Origin: Paralvinella palmiformis
Taxonomy: Eukaryota > Annelida > Polychaeta > Terebellida > Alvinellidae
Reading direction: 5' to 3'
NCBI GenBank assembly: GCA_025642065.1
Contig: JAODUP010001193.1
Span: 10,001-74,000, forward strand
DNA length: 64,000 nucleotides
Shown here: positions 1 through 11,780 of the stretch, one piece after another
How the letters are laid out: the number at the start of each line of letters is the position of its first letter
How positions within the stretch are numbered: position 1 is the stretch's first letter
Notes under the pieces: generated by a model
The model's input: only the letters and a program-made list of their open reading frames with translations
What the model was told of the DNA's origin: nothing
Databases searched by the model: none
Position numbers and translations under genes: made by a program

Positions 1-606
1 CTCCAACTATTCCACATCTATATACAACTCTAAATAGGGAACTTGATAATCTCACTGATTGGTTCCAAGCAAATAAGCTCTCTAAATGTATCAAAAACAA
101 ACTATATAATACGATCAAACATAAATTTCAAGAAAGGTTACTATAGAAATAAAGCTAACCAATAACATTATAACTAAAGCAAATTGTGTTACATTTCTAG
201 GTGTGTTCATTGATGAAAATCTAAAATGGAATGAGCACATCAAAGTTATTAAATAGAAAGCATCTCGATAGCTTTTCGCTATAAATAAAGCGAAACACGT
301 ACTGAATAAAAAGGTGGTTGAGTGTGAACACGTATGATCCTAAATATGTTTTCCTGTTTTAATATACGTGCATTATTATTTTTACTTTTTTTCTAAGGTA
401 TGGAATACCTTTAAATTCAATATTGATACGATCTTGTTAAACAAACTAAACAATGAAATAGTGTTTCCAGGTTACAGTCTACACGACTCAATTCCACGGC
501 TTGGGGCTGTTTACTAATAACTATGATACAATCTTTGCATAAATAATATATTTCTTATGTTTTTATACAGTTCCGAAATAAAAATTGATTTGATTAATTG
601 ATTGAT
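1..606 (+). mobile_element. Non-LTR retrotransposon (LINE) fragment, decayed reverse transcriptase 3' part
   Basis: Broken reading frames encode pieces typical of the late reverse-transcriptase domain of jockey/CR1-like LINEs: LNRELDNLTDWFQANK near 32-80, then VTFLGVFIDENLKWNEHIKV near 190-250, followed by an INKAKHVLNKK-like segment. Stops and frameshifts separate them, so this is a dead copy. It is truncated by the window edge at its 5' side. The 3' side ends in a short TTGAT/ATTGA-rich tail near 586-606, as expected for LINE 3' ends. The clade assignment is inference from motif style only. Confidence 0.7.
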
Positions 607-1203
607 ATCATACCAATTTCATAGCTAATGAAAAGATCATATTTAAAGTTTAAAATAATATATTTTAGACGTTTTAAAATAACATTACTGCCATAATAAT
701 CTAATTAGACTTCCTTATTTACAAAACAAACCATATATTTTTCTGATTCATGGTCAACTGAAGTTGCAAATAAAGATGTGAGTATTTTTATTAGGAAGAT
801 ACTGTTGCCGCATTACCCTAACCTTGTTGCTTTAAACACACCCACTTACAATAATATCAAAGCCGTACTTGTTGTAATTTGAATCCGTGTACTGTAAGTA
901 TGTAGTGTCTGATTCACACACAGATTTTGACTTGAGAAGTCTTTAATTGGAAGATATGGTTAGATGTTCCAGGAATAGATACGTCTAGCAATGAAAAGAA
1001 AATTCGTAATCAAAAGTATCCTATTTCTAAAGTGAGTACATACAGTCCATATAAATGTGATCATTATGGCGACATGATAGAAGAAACCGCGTCTTTGTAA
1101 TGATTCTGTTAGCTTTGTGTTGGTTATTGAGAGTCACTTTAATATGATATAACCTTCAAATATAGAAGATGATGATGATTGATGTTTTGTGTGCGTGCGT
1201 GCA

Positions 1204-1246
<43 letters not shown>

Positions 1247-1667
1247 TTATCTTCGCATGATAATTAAACAAACTAATCATAAGCACAATATTTTGTAAAA
1301 CATCTCAGTCAAGATTATATGATTCAGTTACAGTTTACGAAAGGACCTTGTTTATCTTAGATTTAATATCTATTAGCCTCAAACAAGAAGCAGTCATCAT
1401 GGTGTACTGAGTTCCTGCTACAACGAGGAGGTTTACATAACTTTTTTGTACCTAAAGGCTAATAACAGATGGCGGCTTCTGACGGTCATGACTACTTAAG
1501 TCACTATCAGTAACACGTTCTTCTCAATACCTAGATTCTCTCCACACACTCGGTATGATTATGGAGGTTTAATAGCCATAACCTTCTTCCTAATAGCCCC
1601 CCCCCCCCGATGGCATTACCTGTGGACATATGTCGATTACGATTAAAGGAAGGACGAAGACGATGAT
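607..1667. other. Intergenic stretch, no gene seen
   Basis: AT-rich sequence with an (AT)n microsatellite at about 1209-1242 and a C10 tract near 1598-1608. No open frame or conserved protein block was recognised on either strand. Confidence 0.5.
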
Positions 1668-1813
1668 GATTGATGTTTACAGCCGCTTTTATCCGAATGT
1701 AATGAAGCGAAGCGAAAGATGAAACACCCTTCAGATATGTCCACGCCGAGATTCGAACACGGGTGGTAGCGATTTGTGATCCAACTCGCTACCGTTGGAC
1801 CACGGAGGCGCCA
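1668..1813 (-). mobile_element. tRNA-derived SINE, family 3 (antisense copy)
   Basis: Read on the minus strand it starts GGCGCCTCCGTGGTCCAACG, continues with an A-box-like GGTCCAACGGTAGCG and a B-box-like GTGTTCGAATCTC, and then has a body with CAGATATGTCC and a GATGAAACA-type segment, in reverse. Related copies lie at 24425-24553, 46628-46826, 52543-52733 and 53085-53140, all on the minus strand. It is not a functional tRNA: the cloverleaf is incomplete and a shared non-tRNA body follows. Confidence 0.7.
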
Positions 1814-1814
1814 T

Positions 1815-1945
1815 GATTAAGGGAAGGTCTACGTAGTATAGAGATACGGGTTATAGAAGAAAAAATGGGAAATGAAATATTGAAATACAACCTTGTCATC
1901 TGATATCGAAGCAATTCACTCAAGACCGTTATTAGTATAGAAACT
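1815..1945. repeat. Dispersed repeat, copy 1 (partner at 4833-4952)
   Basis: The two copies share blocks such as ACGTAGTATAGAGATACG, GGAAATGA.ATATTGAAAT and GATATCGAAGCAATTC in the same order and orientation. Nothing coding is visible. It could be part of an unclassified interspersed element. Confidence 0.6.
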
Positions 1946-2489
1946 TCAGCTTTAGGGATGACTTTTAAATGATGACATTTTAGACAAATAATTTTAAAAT
2001 GCGAATTTTCATTGATTGACCTTTTTAGTACAATCTTGAATTATATACACTGTCTAACAATGAGTTAATGTAATTTTTTATGTGAGTGAGTGTATAGTTT
2101 GATATAACCTCGGCACTGGTTACAGCTGGGATATATGGTTATGGGAAACATCCTAACTCAAACCTGGATGTTTTCAGGGCGCTGTTTTAAAAATTGCGTG
2201 CTACCGAAGCGCTCCCCTAATGTTTGAAGAACAGTACTAGTATGATGTCACCATGCGAACTGCACCATTCTCAATTTGCTGAAGACAATTGACATGATAA
2301 TTAGATGTGCCACGTAATATAGACTTACAAGAGTCTTTACTATATGTAACAAAGGCATGGATCAAAGTAACCATTGCTTCTTGTGTCAAGAATGGTTTTA
2401 AAACGTTGATGTTTTAATGTCAATGCATATCAATAAATTTGTCGAAAGTAATCCCTAGATGTATTACTTATATTTTAGGGGTAATGGAA
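1946..2489. other. Intergenic stretch, no gene seen
   Basis: AT-rich sequence with no recognisable coding block, RNA gene or strong repeat. It leads directly into the LINE 3' end. Confidence 0.4.
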
Positions 2490-2968
2490 GCTGCACCAAT
2501 ATATCACCCCAATTCTTCAAAAACTACATTGGCTACCTGTTAGACAGCGTATCCATTTCAAGATTCTGCTAATAACTTATAAATCTATTAATGGTATGGC
2601 GCCAGAATACCGGAGTGAACTGGTTTGCTTTAGAAAGTCATCCCGAAAACTCAGGTCATCCAATCAGATACTATTGCAGTTACCAGTGTCTCGGCTCAAG
2701 TTATATCGTAATTGTACGTTTAGTGTTGCAGCCCCCACTTTGTGGAATAGGTTGACGGCAAATATTAGAAATGCGTCGTCTCTTGAAAATTTTAAATCTC
2801 TTCTAAAAACACACCTATTTAAGGTCGCTTTCACAAATAAATAATTAATATCTTTTAAATCATTACAGGGTTTTTGCGGACATATTGATTGGGATATTTT
2901 TATATTACATATTATTTGTACAGCGCCTTTGAATGGCTCCTGCTAGTAAGGGCGCTTTATTAAATATA

Positions 2969-3013
<45 letters not shown>
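2490..3013 (+). mobile_element. LINE 3' end with intact C-terminal ORF
   Basis: An open frame from about 2510 to 2844 encodes the C-terminal region that follows the reverse transcriptase in many CR1/L2/jockey-type LINEs. It contains LHWLPVRQRIHFKILL, then YKSINGMAPEY, then SSRKLRSSNQILLQLP, then FSVAAPTLWNRLTANIRN and FKSLLKTHLFKVAF before the stop. The 3' UTR ends in GGGCGCTTTATTAAATATAC and a (TTA)n microsatellite at about 2966-3013, the usual tail style of these elements. The copy is 5'-truncated. A related end is at 57040-57330. Confidence 0.8.
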
Positions 3014-3014
<1 letters not shown>

Positions 3015-4155
3015 GTTTTTAGGGATTAAGCATAAAGCGGTGAAGCCAAACAGATAATAAGCGTTTTATCATCATTTAATTTCAGAGGATTTTAGAGTAA
3101 TCCATCGCCGAATATTAGGAATATAATGTTCTAAATTATCCGAGAAGACATTTCCCTTTTTACAGGATCCAGTTATATATACAGTTATGTGTCACTTGCA
3201 CACATATAACATTTAACGTCCTGTCGTTGTCCAATGATCTCAAGAACAGCGATTCAAATCACTGTAATTTTAAATAAACTCATCAGGAGCCAAGACATCG
3301 ATATTTGTATAAGGTCTCTAAAATTAACAAACAGACTGGTTGTTGAACAACAATAAAGGAAATGCCCCCATGAATGCCATTAGAATCTCATTGTAACGAT
3401 GAATCGAAAAACGTATCATCTTTCGTAGATAATCACTTAAAACCTTTTTACTTAAAAAAACATACGATTTTGTAGAAAAAAGCCTTAACTTTGCATGATA
3501 ATTGTCTGCTTACCTGTCTGAAAATATGTACACTAACATAAATCACACCAAGTGGTTGCAAGTGATCAAGGACGTAAAGAGAAATCATCCTATATATTAT
3601 CTAGTCATGGCACTTTTAGAATTATCTTTCAGGACTTTTTGTTTAATGATGAATAATTCACCCCAAAAGTAGCTACTTCTATGTGTAGGGATTGGGCACC
3701 AAACCAAACTAAACAAAAACGTTCAGAAGATACAATAAAATCAGCCAGAAAGAGTGACACTCTAACTCTTGTGATGCCGTATTCTGGAACAGGCAATGTG
3801 GTTTCAAGAATAATAAATAAGCATTTTTAAATACTCAATCAAGGTATTATTTAGAACATTATCAAAGTAACATTATCAGTGCTTACACTAAACGTAAAGT
3901 GATAATCTCCCAAAGCGCAAAAAGTATGGTTGTTGGTATCTTAATATAAATTGTAACTTGGGAAGCTACGACTAATTCATTTGAAGTATATTCTAAGTAT
4001 ATTTTCTTATTATCAACGCAATTTCATTGGCTAAGTCGGGCATCTTTATACCTTTATAAACATATTAATTCTATTCAGTTGTCATTGGCATGTTTTCTGA
4101 AAACCGGGTTACGTAATTTCACATCGTTTCTTAGTGAAAATTGTGTATATAAATG
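3014..4155. other. Intergenic stretch, no gene seen
   Basis: AT-rich sequence with short frames only. No conserved block or repeat structure could be recognised. Confidence 0.4.
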
Positions 4156-4159
4156 TCGA

Positions 4160-4345
4160 GCAATATGGTAAAGTTAGACGACAGAGCTTGGTAAGTTAGA
4201 CTGGTAAGAGCGTGGGGCTTCCGTACCCATGATTCTTGCTGTTCGGGAGGCCGGACATTCATCTCCCGGCTATGGCATTATAGTAGAAGGAGTTTTTAGT
4301 ACAGCCAGGCATATGGTAAGGTTTTACTCTTTCGAACGTGACTTT
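4160..4345 (+). mobile_element. tRNA-derived SINE, family 2, copy 1
   Basis: A tRNA-like head (ACTGGTAAGAGCGTGGG as A-box region, a diverged B-box region near 4250) is followed by a body GTAGAAGGAGTTTTTAGT, CAGCCAGGCA and TGGTAAGGTTTT. The same body occurs at 4501-4602 and after a better tRNA-like head at 59300-59455, all on the plus strand. Confidence 0.6.
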
Positions 4346-4500
4346 TATAGTAAACAGTTAATCTGATGGACTAAGTGACACGATTATTTCTTTATAGTGT
4401 CTGTAATTAACAAACATCAAAATGATCAATGGCTTCAATGCCATTCTGTATATTGCGCACGGTTATTCAATATTAGTTTAAATACGGAGGTATATCTTTA

Positions 4501-4602
4501 TGATTAAATCCCGGCCGCGACAATATAGTAGGAGGAGGTTTTAGTCCAACCAGGCAACTGGTAAGGTTTTTTCTCCTCCGAAAGTGACTTTTATAGTAAA
4601 CT
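4501..4602 (+). mobile_element. tRNA-derived SINE, family 2, copy 2 (truncated)
   Basis: Shares the body of the copy at 4160-4345 (GGAGGAGGTTTTAGT, CCAGGCAACTGGTAAGG, GTGACTTTTATAGTAAAC) but most of the tRNA-like head is missing. It ends about 155 bp after the other copy ends. Confidence 0.6.
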
Positions 4603-4667
4603 GAGGTGCCGCCATGTTACACAACTCCCATTTCACTCATCCTCAAAATAACAGACGTCAACGCCAG

Positions 4668-4790
4668 GCGGCTGTGCCCAATAAGTGACAGCCATGGGTC
4701 TATACCCCAAACGTCAACAAACAAACAAAAATTAGACGAATAGCTATGCCCAATAGGCAACAGTCAAGGGTCTCTACCCCAAATTTAACT
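4668..4790. repeat. Imperfect tandem duplication, period about 72 bp
   Basis: Two adjacent copies share GCCCAATA, GACAGCCATGGGTCTATACC / CAACAGTCAAGGGTCTCTACC and CCCCAAA in order. No coding potential is apparent. Confidence 0.5.
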
Positions 4791-4832
4791 AGTAACCTTG
4801 GGCATCCTTTGCCACCTGAAAAAGACGAAACC

Positions 4833-4952
4833 GAGGTTAAGGAAAGGATGACGTAGTATAGAGATACGAACCATAGGGGAGAAAAACAGGAAATGATATA
4901 TTGAAATTCGGATATCGAAGCAATTCTCTGAAGACATTTATTAGCATAAAAC
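4833..4952. repeat. Dispersed repeat, copy 2 (partner at 1815-1945)
   Basis: Direct-orientation copy of the segment at 1815-1945, sharing GACGTAGTATAGAGATACG and GATATCGAAGCAATTC. Roughly three quarters of positions agree by eye. Confidence 0.6.
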
Positions 4953-5965
4953 ATTCTATAGACATTTGGATCTCATCGAGATCCTTGTTTAACTGATATT
5001 CTCGAAAGTGGACTGTCTCCACTGAATAGTTAAATTTTCCACGTTAATCCGGCCAATATCGATTTAATCGAATGTCGATTGAAAAATTCGAATTAACACA
5101 GATTTCCAAATTTATTTTTGTCATTTCAATCAGCTGGCATTGCCTGCAAAATACAATTCTTTTAAACGTTATAACTTTCTATGATACTTTAGAAAGTCTG
5201 ATTGTTACTTATTGTGCAGAAAGTACATGACGCCTGTGAGACTAAGTGAAGTATAAAAGGAATTAAATGACACTTCGTAGTTTTCACGTTAATCAAATCT
5301 GCGAAGTGAATATCCTTAGATCAGAAGTAAAATCTATTATAACCTAATTAGTGTAAAATGTAAATAATTACGCATTGACAGTTTAAAAACGTACGATGCA
5401 TTGCCAACTATCTATTGATGAAGTCAGAACTAACTTACAGAGCATATTATGACACCACCGCTAGGGGTACTATGTCATAAAAGCATGCATATTCATGAGT
5501 GATTCTAGAACACATCGTGCTGAAACACCTAAGTAACGCATAGAACATCTTGTTGTGCGGAATGTGTTTCCTAGAAGAAGAAAAAACTTACTGAAATGTT
5601 CACGAATTCTCTTACAAAAGTAACAAACTAGAACATCCAAATATTGGAATTATTTAACGAGCAAACTATTGCCATATTTTATAGATCTATCTTAGCCAAA
5701 ACCTGCTCTTGGCCGGGAAATCTATTTAATCTGCCTCAAAAATCTATGATTGAAACAGACTGTACCACTTCTGATTCAAAACCTATATTCTAAAACCCTT
5801 TTCTCTTAACCGTGTAACCCTGAAGTAAGCTGACCATATATTCGACAAGTAATTTCTCATTACAGCACAATAAATAACACATAACTTCGGTTACGTCCAT
5901 CGTGGCAACTACTTAAACTGGTAACAATGATAGCTAATTATACATACGTAGTAGATGTTATTCCA

Positions 5966-6001
<36 letters not shown>

Positions 6002-6430
6002 TATAAAACCAAGACTCCTATGCATAATCCACCCCATTACAGAAACAAACCAGATAAAACCCTAATCTTTAAAAGGAAGCCTTATAATGTGAACTAATAA
6101 TAACAGTGGAGCAATCCTTACAATATTTAAGACCTTCAAAAATATCCTCTTGAATATTATATATATATATACCATGCTATTGCTAGTTGATGTTTGAATA
6201 CATCTATTCTTACCTTGCAGCCAGGAAAAGATAGCCATTTGCATAAATTATGTGTGTGCCGGTCACCGTAGCTCTAGTCCAGATATGAGTATTATTATAA
6301 ATAAAGCAATCTGACAGAGAGACATCACATAAGCTGGTCTTGGCTCGGACAGTTCCAACACATTAACTCCGTACGCCGTGATAACGGTTTCTGTGGCTTA
6401 AAGAGGGAGACATCATAGTTACAGTCATCA
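4953..6430. other. Intergenic stretch upstream of the GPCR gene
   Basis: No coding block is seen. A (TA)n microsatellite occupies about 5967-6000 and a shorter one lies near 6158-6170. The promoter of the GPCR gene presumably lies in the last few hundred bases, but no TATA box or initiator can be assigned with confidence. Confidence 0.4.
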
Positions 6431-6433
6431 GCA

Positions 6434-7444
6434 ATGGATGGAAACGGGACGATGTTGGTGGCGCCATTTTACACGTCAAAAACGTACCGTTATGGCAGAT
6501 ATGTGGTCTTCTTCAGTGAGGCAGCATTCATCGTCGTGGTCAATATCATGACTTTAATCGCCGTGAAACAGACCAAAAAACTACGGGAGATACCGGCCAA
6601 CACGTACATAGTGAGTCTGGCCTGTGCGGATGGAATGATCGGTGTTCTCCTGCCCCCCACAACGCTGACGTCGTTTACGTCAAACCAGCACGTCTGGCTG
6701 ACGTCGGCCTGTTTCTTTCGTGGCCCCTATTACTCGATGTTCTGTATATCTCTGGGAACGTTGTTGGCCATCGCCGTAGACCGTTACATGGCCGTCGTTC
6801 ATCCGCTGACATACAGGATGCGGATGAGCATAAAGATAGCGCGCATCGTCTCGATCCTGATCTGGACAGTCCAGCTGACTCTCTGGGAGACGTTCACGTG
6901 CTATTATGGATCGCGGATATCGGTCGGAAAATCGAATCCGGTCGCCGCGCACGACATGTTCCCGAAGAAGGCCTACTTCATCCTGATTCAGATCGTAATA
7001 CTCCTGCCGGTCGTCGGAAACGTTATACTGTATATTTTCATTTACATCAGGCTTCGAACCAGGAAGGGCGTAATTTCTTCCTCGGCGAGAAACAATGCCG
7101 AGACGGCAAATGACAACCAACCATCGGCGAAGGCCAAAGTCTTCACGAAGATGATGGCTCTTGTCCTTGGTTATCTAGTCATTGCCTGGCTGCCGTACTA
7201 TATATTCGTGCCAATGCACAAAGTGAACGACCCGACGACGCCGACCTGGTTTTTCTACGCCTTCGACATCGTGGCGTTACTGTTCTACAGCAATTCGTTC
7301 ATGAATCCGTTGATATACAGCTGGCAGAATCGCGACTTCAGAGACGCCTATGGCAAGATACTGAAGTGCCGTCGGTCGGCCACTGTCGCAAGTGGTAGTA
7401 CGACTAACAGCCACACAAGAAGTACAACAAAATCCAGCCTTTGA
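6434..7444 (+). CDS. Orphan class A (rhodopsin-like) GPCR, single exon
   Basis: An uninterrupted 336-codon frame encodes a complete seven-helix receptor of the plasma membrane, expected to signal through heterotrimeric G proteins. The N-terminus is short with an N-glycosylation sequon at N4. Helix 1 is about residues 22-45 with N37 at position 1.50. Helix 2 carries D66 in LACADG (2.50). C93 and C156 can form the ECL1/helix 3 to ECL2 disulfide. Helix 3 ends in DRY (116-118) followed by MAVVHPL. W144 marks helix 4, P192 helix 5, AWLP (251-254) helix 6 and NPLIY (291-295) helix 7. The C-tail is Ser/Thr-rich. Two family positions are unusual: VN instead of the common GN in helix 1, and Ala instead of Cys in the CWxP motif. 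The start has a good context (purine at -3, G at +4). The sequence is GC-richer than its surroundings. The general style resembles amine or adenosine receptors, but there is no conserved Asp in helix 3 at the amine-binding place, so the ligand is unknown. Confidence 0.93.
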   Translation: MDGNGTMLVAPFYTSKTYRYGRYVVFFSEAAFIVVVNIMTLIAVKQTKKLREIPANTYIVSLACADGMIGVLLPPTTLTSFTSNQHVWLTSACFFRGPYYSMFCISLGTLLAIAVDRYMAVVHPLTYRMRMSIKIARIVSILIWTVQLTLWETFTCYYGSRISVGKSNPVAAHDMFPKKAYFILIQIVILLPVVGNVILYIFIYIRLRTRKGVISSSARNNAETANDNQPSAKAKVFTKMMALVLGYLVIAWLPYYIFVPMHKVNDPTTPTWFFYAFDIVALLFYSNSFMNPLIYSWQNRDFRDAYGKILKCRRSATVASGSTTNSHTRSTTKSSL

Positions 7445-9115
7445 AGTATTTTAATAAGTTCATCATTAGTTTGTCATTAACGGGTTTAGGTATGTAGAAT
7501 ACTTTCTGAGCACAATTTTCCTATACGTCTTGCGCCACACTTCAGGATTTGCAGTTGCATTATGGAAGTTCTGCGTCCTTGGACATCGCTAGAATTCAGT
7601 TTATATTGGGGGGTTTTCTTGTTGTAAAATATATTTTGTATCATATGTGATAATGCATTAAACCTGATAATGACGACTATATTAAGTTCTAGGTAATTAA
7701 TAAATGATTCTATATATGCGTGGATGGAAAATGTCATCTGACAAAAGGAGAAACTGAAATACAAGTATTTGACGTCCACTTTTTAGCGACCAACTAAATA
7801 GAAAAAGCGTATTTTGCTGACAAGATTATTTCACTGAGAAGAAGAGAAAACCCTAGAAAAGGATTAACGAGGAATATCACAAACATGAAGAAAAGGACAA
7901 TTATATTATCCTAAATAATTGTATGAAAAAGTATATTATTTTCCTAATGTAACAGAATATTACCATTTTTTTCTTGTAAATTAGTTGTATTTTTTCTTCA
8001 ATTTATAAATATTCATTTATCAAGAAAACACATAAGGTCCAAAAGAAAACAATCCGGACTTGAAAAATACACATTTTCTCTAATTTATTCAATCCCAATA
8101 GTTTTATGGATGTGTCTCTTAACATATGAACGAATGCCCTGAAACAGTATCAAAAACCTTTTGTGAAATTTCGCATTACCTTGAATGTTTACGCATAAAC
8201 AAACATACGATACTTTCACCGTATTCAAAGCACAGAGAAATGACATTTAGAAATCACGATTGACGAAAATAATACTTGACAAAATAATTGCATGAGTGAT
8301 GCTATAAAGTAAATACGAAGTGAGAGATGAAACAATTTAATATACTTTAGCATATATAATTATTGTTGTTGTTATTGTTGTTGTTATTTTTGTTATAAGT
8401 GATATATCCTGATAATGAATAAATGCATACAAGATAAATAAGCTGGAATGAAGATGGTACAAGATGTTGACAATACATATGTAAAATTACAAAATATCAA
8501 TAACTATACTTTGTACACAGACTCGACCAAACAACAAAATCTCTAATTAAATTAAAGAAGAATACCTTTACCATCTTTCAAACCATTGAAGTCTTGGAAA
8601 CGTTTGGCTAAATAATATCGATGTGAGCATCAGCCATCAGTTATTTTTTAAATAGGTACCATCAGCAAGTGAAAATAAATCTACCTGACCTAGTATTCGT
8701 CAATCAGGTATTCTTATGACAATGGTCGTTGATGCGTGATCAATTTTCGGCGAATTATTCTCTCCAAGCGAAAAGCTGATTTTTGTAATTATTCTTGCAT
8801 TCGACTCGTTTCCACCTTGGTCTTCTCGCTTTGAGACACACACGCTCGCATTGGAGACCATGCGTGGGTATCTGACTCACGATAGTATCATGAATACGAC
8901 CACTTTTTAGTTTGTTGCCTTAACGTGCATCTAGATTGCTAATGGGGCGTAGAATGTCAGTACGGTGTCTAGCTTACATGCCCATATTTTGTTTTATTAA
9001 AATTGTCCTTACTGAATGGCATGTCGTCAGGTTTAATCAGGTAAAACTAAGTCAATGGGTGTTTACGTTCGTACCAATATAGTTTATCAGGCGTTGGAGA
9101 TCCTTAATAGTAACT
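7445..9115. other. Intergenic stretch downstream of the GPCR gene
   Basis: AT-rich sequence that must include the 3' UTR of the receptor. Short GTT trinucleotide repeats lie near 8363-8393. No second gene was recognised. Confidence 0.4.
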
Positions 9116-9119
9116 GTTA

Positions 9120-9250
9120 CCAGAATTTAGGCCGATTACAGAACCGAAGTAATCTATGACGATTACGATTATGATTACATGAATTATTATTTTAATCAAT
9201 TATTGTTGCGAATACATCGTAATTATGGTTACTATCGTGAATACAGTGTA
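9120..9250. repeat. TAATCGATTA-type palindromic repeat, copy 1
   Basis: Repeated short words GATTACGATTATGATTACA and their complements (GTAATTATGGTTAC) make this stretch partly self-complementary. The same vocabulary recurs at 9798-9930, suggesting two fragments or the two ends of one non-autonomous DNA transposon. Confidence 0.45.
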
Positions 9251-9390
9251 TATCAGTCAAATTTTAGTGTGATGTGCCATTGTTATTCACTCACATGTAT
9301 TTTACTGATATAACTACTAAATAAAAACATACATAGTTCATGACTAGAATGAAAACCAGAGACCATCTTATACCACGTTTACAAACAGTG

Positions 9391-9440
9391 TGCGTATGTG
9401 TGCGTGTATGTGTGTGCGCGCGCGTGTGTGCGTATGTGTG
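9391..9440. repeat. (TG)n/(CG) microsatellite
   Basis: Alternating purine-pyrimidine tract of TGTG and CGCG units with a few interruptions. Confidence 0.8.
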
Positions 9441-9797
9441 GTTTAGGATACATATATAATGACCCTGGTTCAGAACATCAACATCTCTAAACATCCCTTA
9501 AGGCCTCTACCTCCATAAATCTAAATCTAAATAAAACAATGCATGCATCAATCTAAATATAAAATGTTCTACACCTCCACATATCTATACAGCTATAGGT
9601 AGACCTATACATGTGTCTGGACTACTCATCAGCCTGTGAGAACCAGTTAATTCGCTTTTCATATGCAACAAATATGTCACGCCCACAGAAAAGCAGCTAC
9701 ATGTAGGCTACGTACAAAAGCGGAAGCACGTAAAACATACCATTTGGTACCACAGCTTGCAGTAAACAACACGTGCGCGTGGTTCACTGGCGAATTA

Positions 9798-9930
9798 CTC
9801 AGGGTTGGGATAATTGTAATCGGTAATCGTAATCGATCTCAAGTAATCATAATCGTAAAGCCATTTCTAGATGCAATGTAATTGTAATCGTAATCGATTA
9901 CATTGTAAATATAATCGTAATCAATTACAT
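9798..9930. mobile_element. Possible hAT-like element end with TAATCGATTA word array
   Basis: It begins CAGGGTTGGGATAATTG, which resembles a hAT-type terminus (CAGGGTTGGG). Repeated AATCGTAATCGAT words and complementary GATTACA words follow. No matching opposite end with a target duplication was found, so the boundary and class are uncertain. Confidence 0.4.
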
Positions 9931-9984
9931 TAAACACTAGTTTATTAAGGTGTATTATCTATTTTCCCATTCACGTCTATATAT

Positions 9985-10082
9985 AGCTCTCTGTATATTT
10001 TTACAGGCATTATAATTTCCTAGACATTTCCTGATTTTGTAAAATTCAAGGATATTTCCAAGACGGAAAATTTATACGGGGT
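9985..10082. repeat. Dispersed repeat shared with 55366-55440
   Basis: Both places contain GACATTTCCTGATTTTGTAA followed by AATTC and a second ATTTCCA block in the same order. This identity over roughly 50 bp indicates a common interspersed element. Confidence 0.5.
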
Positions 10083-10364
10083 GACAAACGTGGGCATTAG
10101 ACAGAGATGAAAGGTCGAAGTATGGAGTTGGGAGGTGGCCGAGTCATAGAAGAAAAATTTAACTTAAACCAAGGCAATAATTTAAGACTGAAACGGTGGT
10201 CCATTGACAGCGGTGGTCAAGTTACAGAGGGGGTTAGGTTCGGGGTTTGACTATATTCTAATTATCCTATTTATTATATAGACCTTACCTGACTATAGTT
10301 ACAACATACATAATGCATTTCGTTACTAAAAATATATTCAAATAATTCCACTATAATTGTTATT

Positions 10365-10389
10365 TATATATATATATATATATATATAT
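10365..10389. repeat. (TA)n microsatellite
   Basis: Perfect TA repeat. Confidence 0.8.
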
Positions 10390-10499
10390 TCAAAATCCGT
10401 TAATCCGGGCATTGTTTATCTGACAAATCCACCATACGACACATTATTGTCTGTGACGGATTTAGCTCCATTTTAAACGACTCTTTAATCCGGCAAAAT

Positions 10500-11780
10500 C
10501 GGGTTCCGCCCCCCCGACACTTATTTCGCCAACAGAATGTGACTTTTCAATGAAAAATGACCTCGATAATCCGAAAACACGAAAGGCTCCCACCCCCAGT
10601 TCGAGGGTGGAAACCCAGGGCAAAAACCCGATCGAGTCCAAAAATCTCCCTTACCCACCCTTTTAATGCATTAACCCAATTTAAACGGACACTTAGCCAA
10701 GGAAAACCCAATTTTTTTGGGGGGGTTTTTAAACATTAAAAATTTTTTGATTATGTTTATGGATTTTTCAAAATATAGTTGTTTCAATAAATACAAAACA
10801 TCATGAATTTTTTTTGAATTCATGGTACTTAAAAAACACAAAGTGATGTCTCATATTCTAAAACTTCAAACACAAAAAAGTCCACACTGTTATATTCAAT
10901 CGTCATAGTGTATGTAATTGAATTTTATTAAATTTCATTGTACGAAGAAATAAAAAAAATGTCTTTATCAAAATTTAAAAACACAAACATTGCATTAATA
11001 CATTCTTTATTTTGACATTTGTCTAAGGTTACATTGAAATTTTTTATTATTGTCTAATTATACTTTTAATATATTTTTTATGTTATCTATATTGTTTCCA
11101 TATTTTATATTTTTAACGGGCCAAGTAAAATATATTAATAAAATACTAGTCTTTTGAAAGAAAAAAAAATAGGACCAAATAACCCTTTTTAAATTTTATC
11201 CCAAATAATGAACATATTTCTTTATAGTTTTTAATTAAAAATATAAAAATACTAATGACTTCAATTCCTTTCCCATGTCTTGCATATAGTTATTGAATTT
11301 TGGTTTTAAAAACGGAGTATACCTGTATGATTTAAAAAGGGGAACAGATACCGTAGCACAAATTGGATTACATAAAAAGAATACGAAAGGGAAACCAGAT
11401 CAAATCCACAGCACATAGGCCACTGGTTCCCTGAAAGAAGTTTATGTCATTGGGGGGGTTTTCAACTTTAAGGTACACCAAAAGAACATTAAAAAAGCCA
11501 GATCTATTTGCACAGGGACCCTTTATTTTATTTGGGCTTTCACAAAATGCTTTTTTTTAGCACACTACTCAATATTTGGAGTACGGACAGTTGTTTGAAT
11601 TTAATTCCCTAATAATTGGGAATATTCATAAAATTAGGGAATATATACAAGAAATATATTTTTTTAAAAAACCCTTTAATTTTTTTTTAATTTTTTTCAT
11701 TAACAATTCACTGGTGAGTAACCACTTTTTTATTTTGTTTGGAAGCAATTGTTGGGGGGAATGTCCTACAACCCAATTTT
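10500..11780. other. Stretch with homopolymer-rich, probably low-quality base calls
   Basis: Runs such as AATTTTTTTGGGGGGGTTTTT, many C3-C5 and A4-A9 runs and doubled bases are concentrated here and differ in texture from both flanks. No conserved coding block is visible. Any frame in this interval should be distrusted. Sequence of this kind is typical of unpolished single-read coverage. That reading is inference. Confidence 0.5.

Noticed and set aside
6680..7120. 146-codon minus-strand frame across the GPCR gene
   Set aside because: Shadow of the receptor coding sequence; it encodes no recognisable domain.
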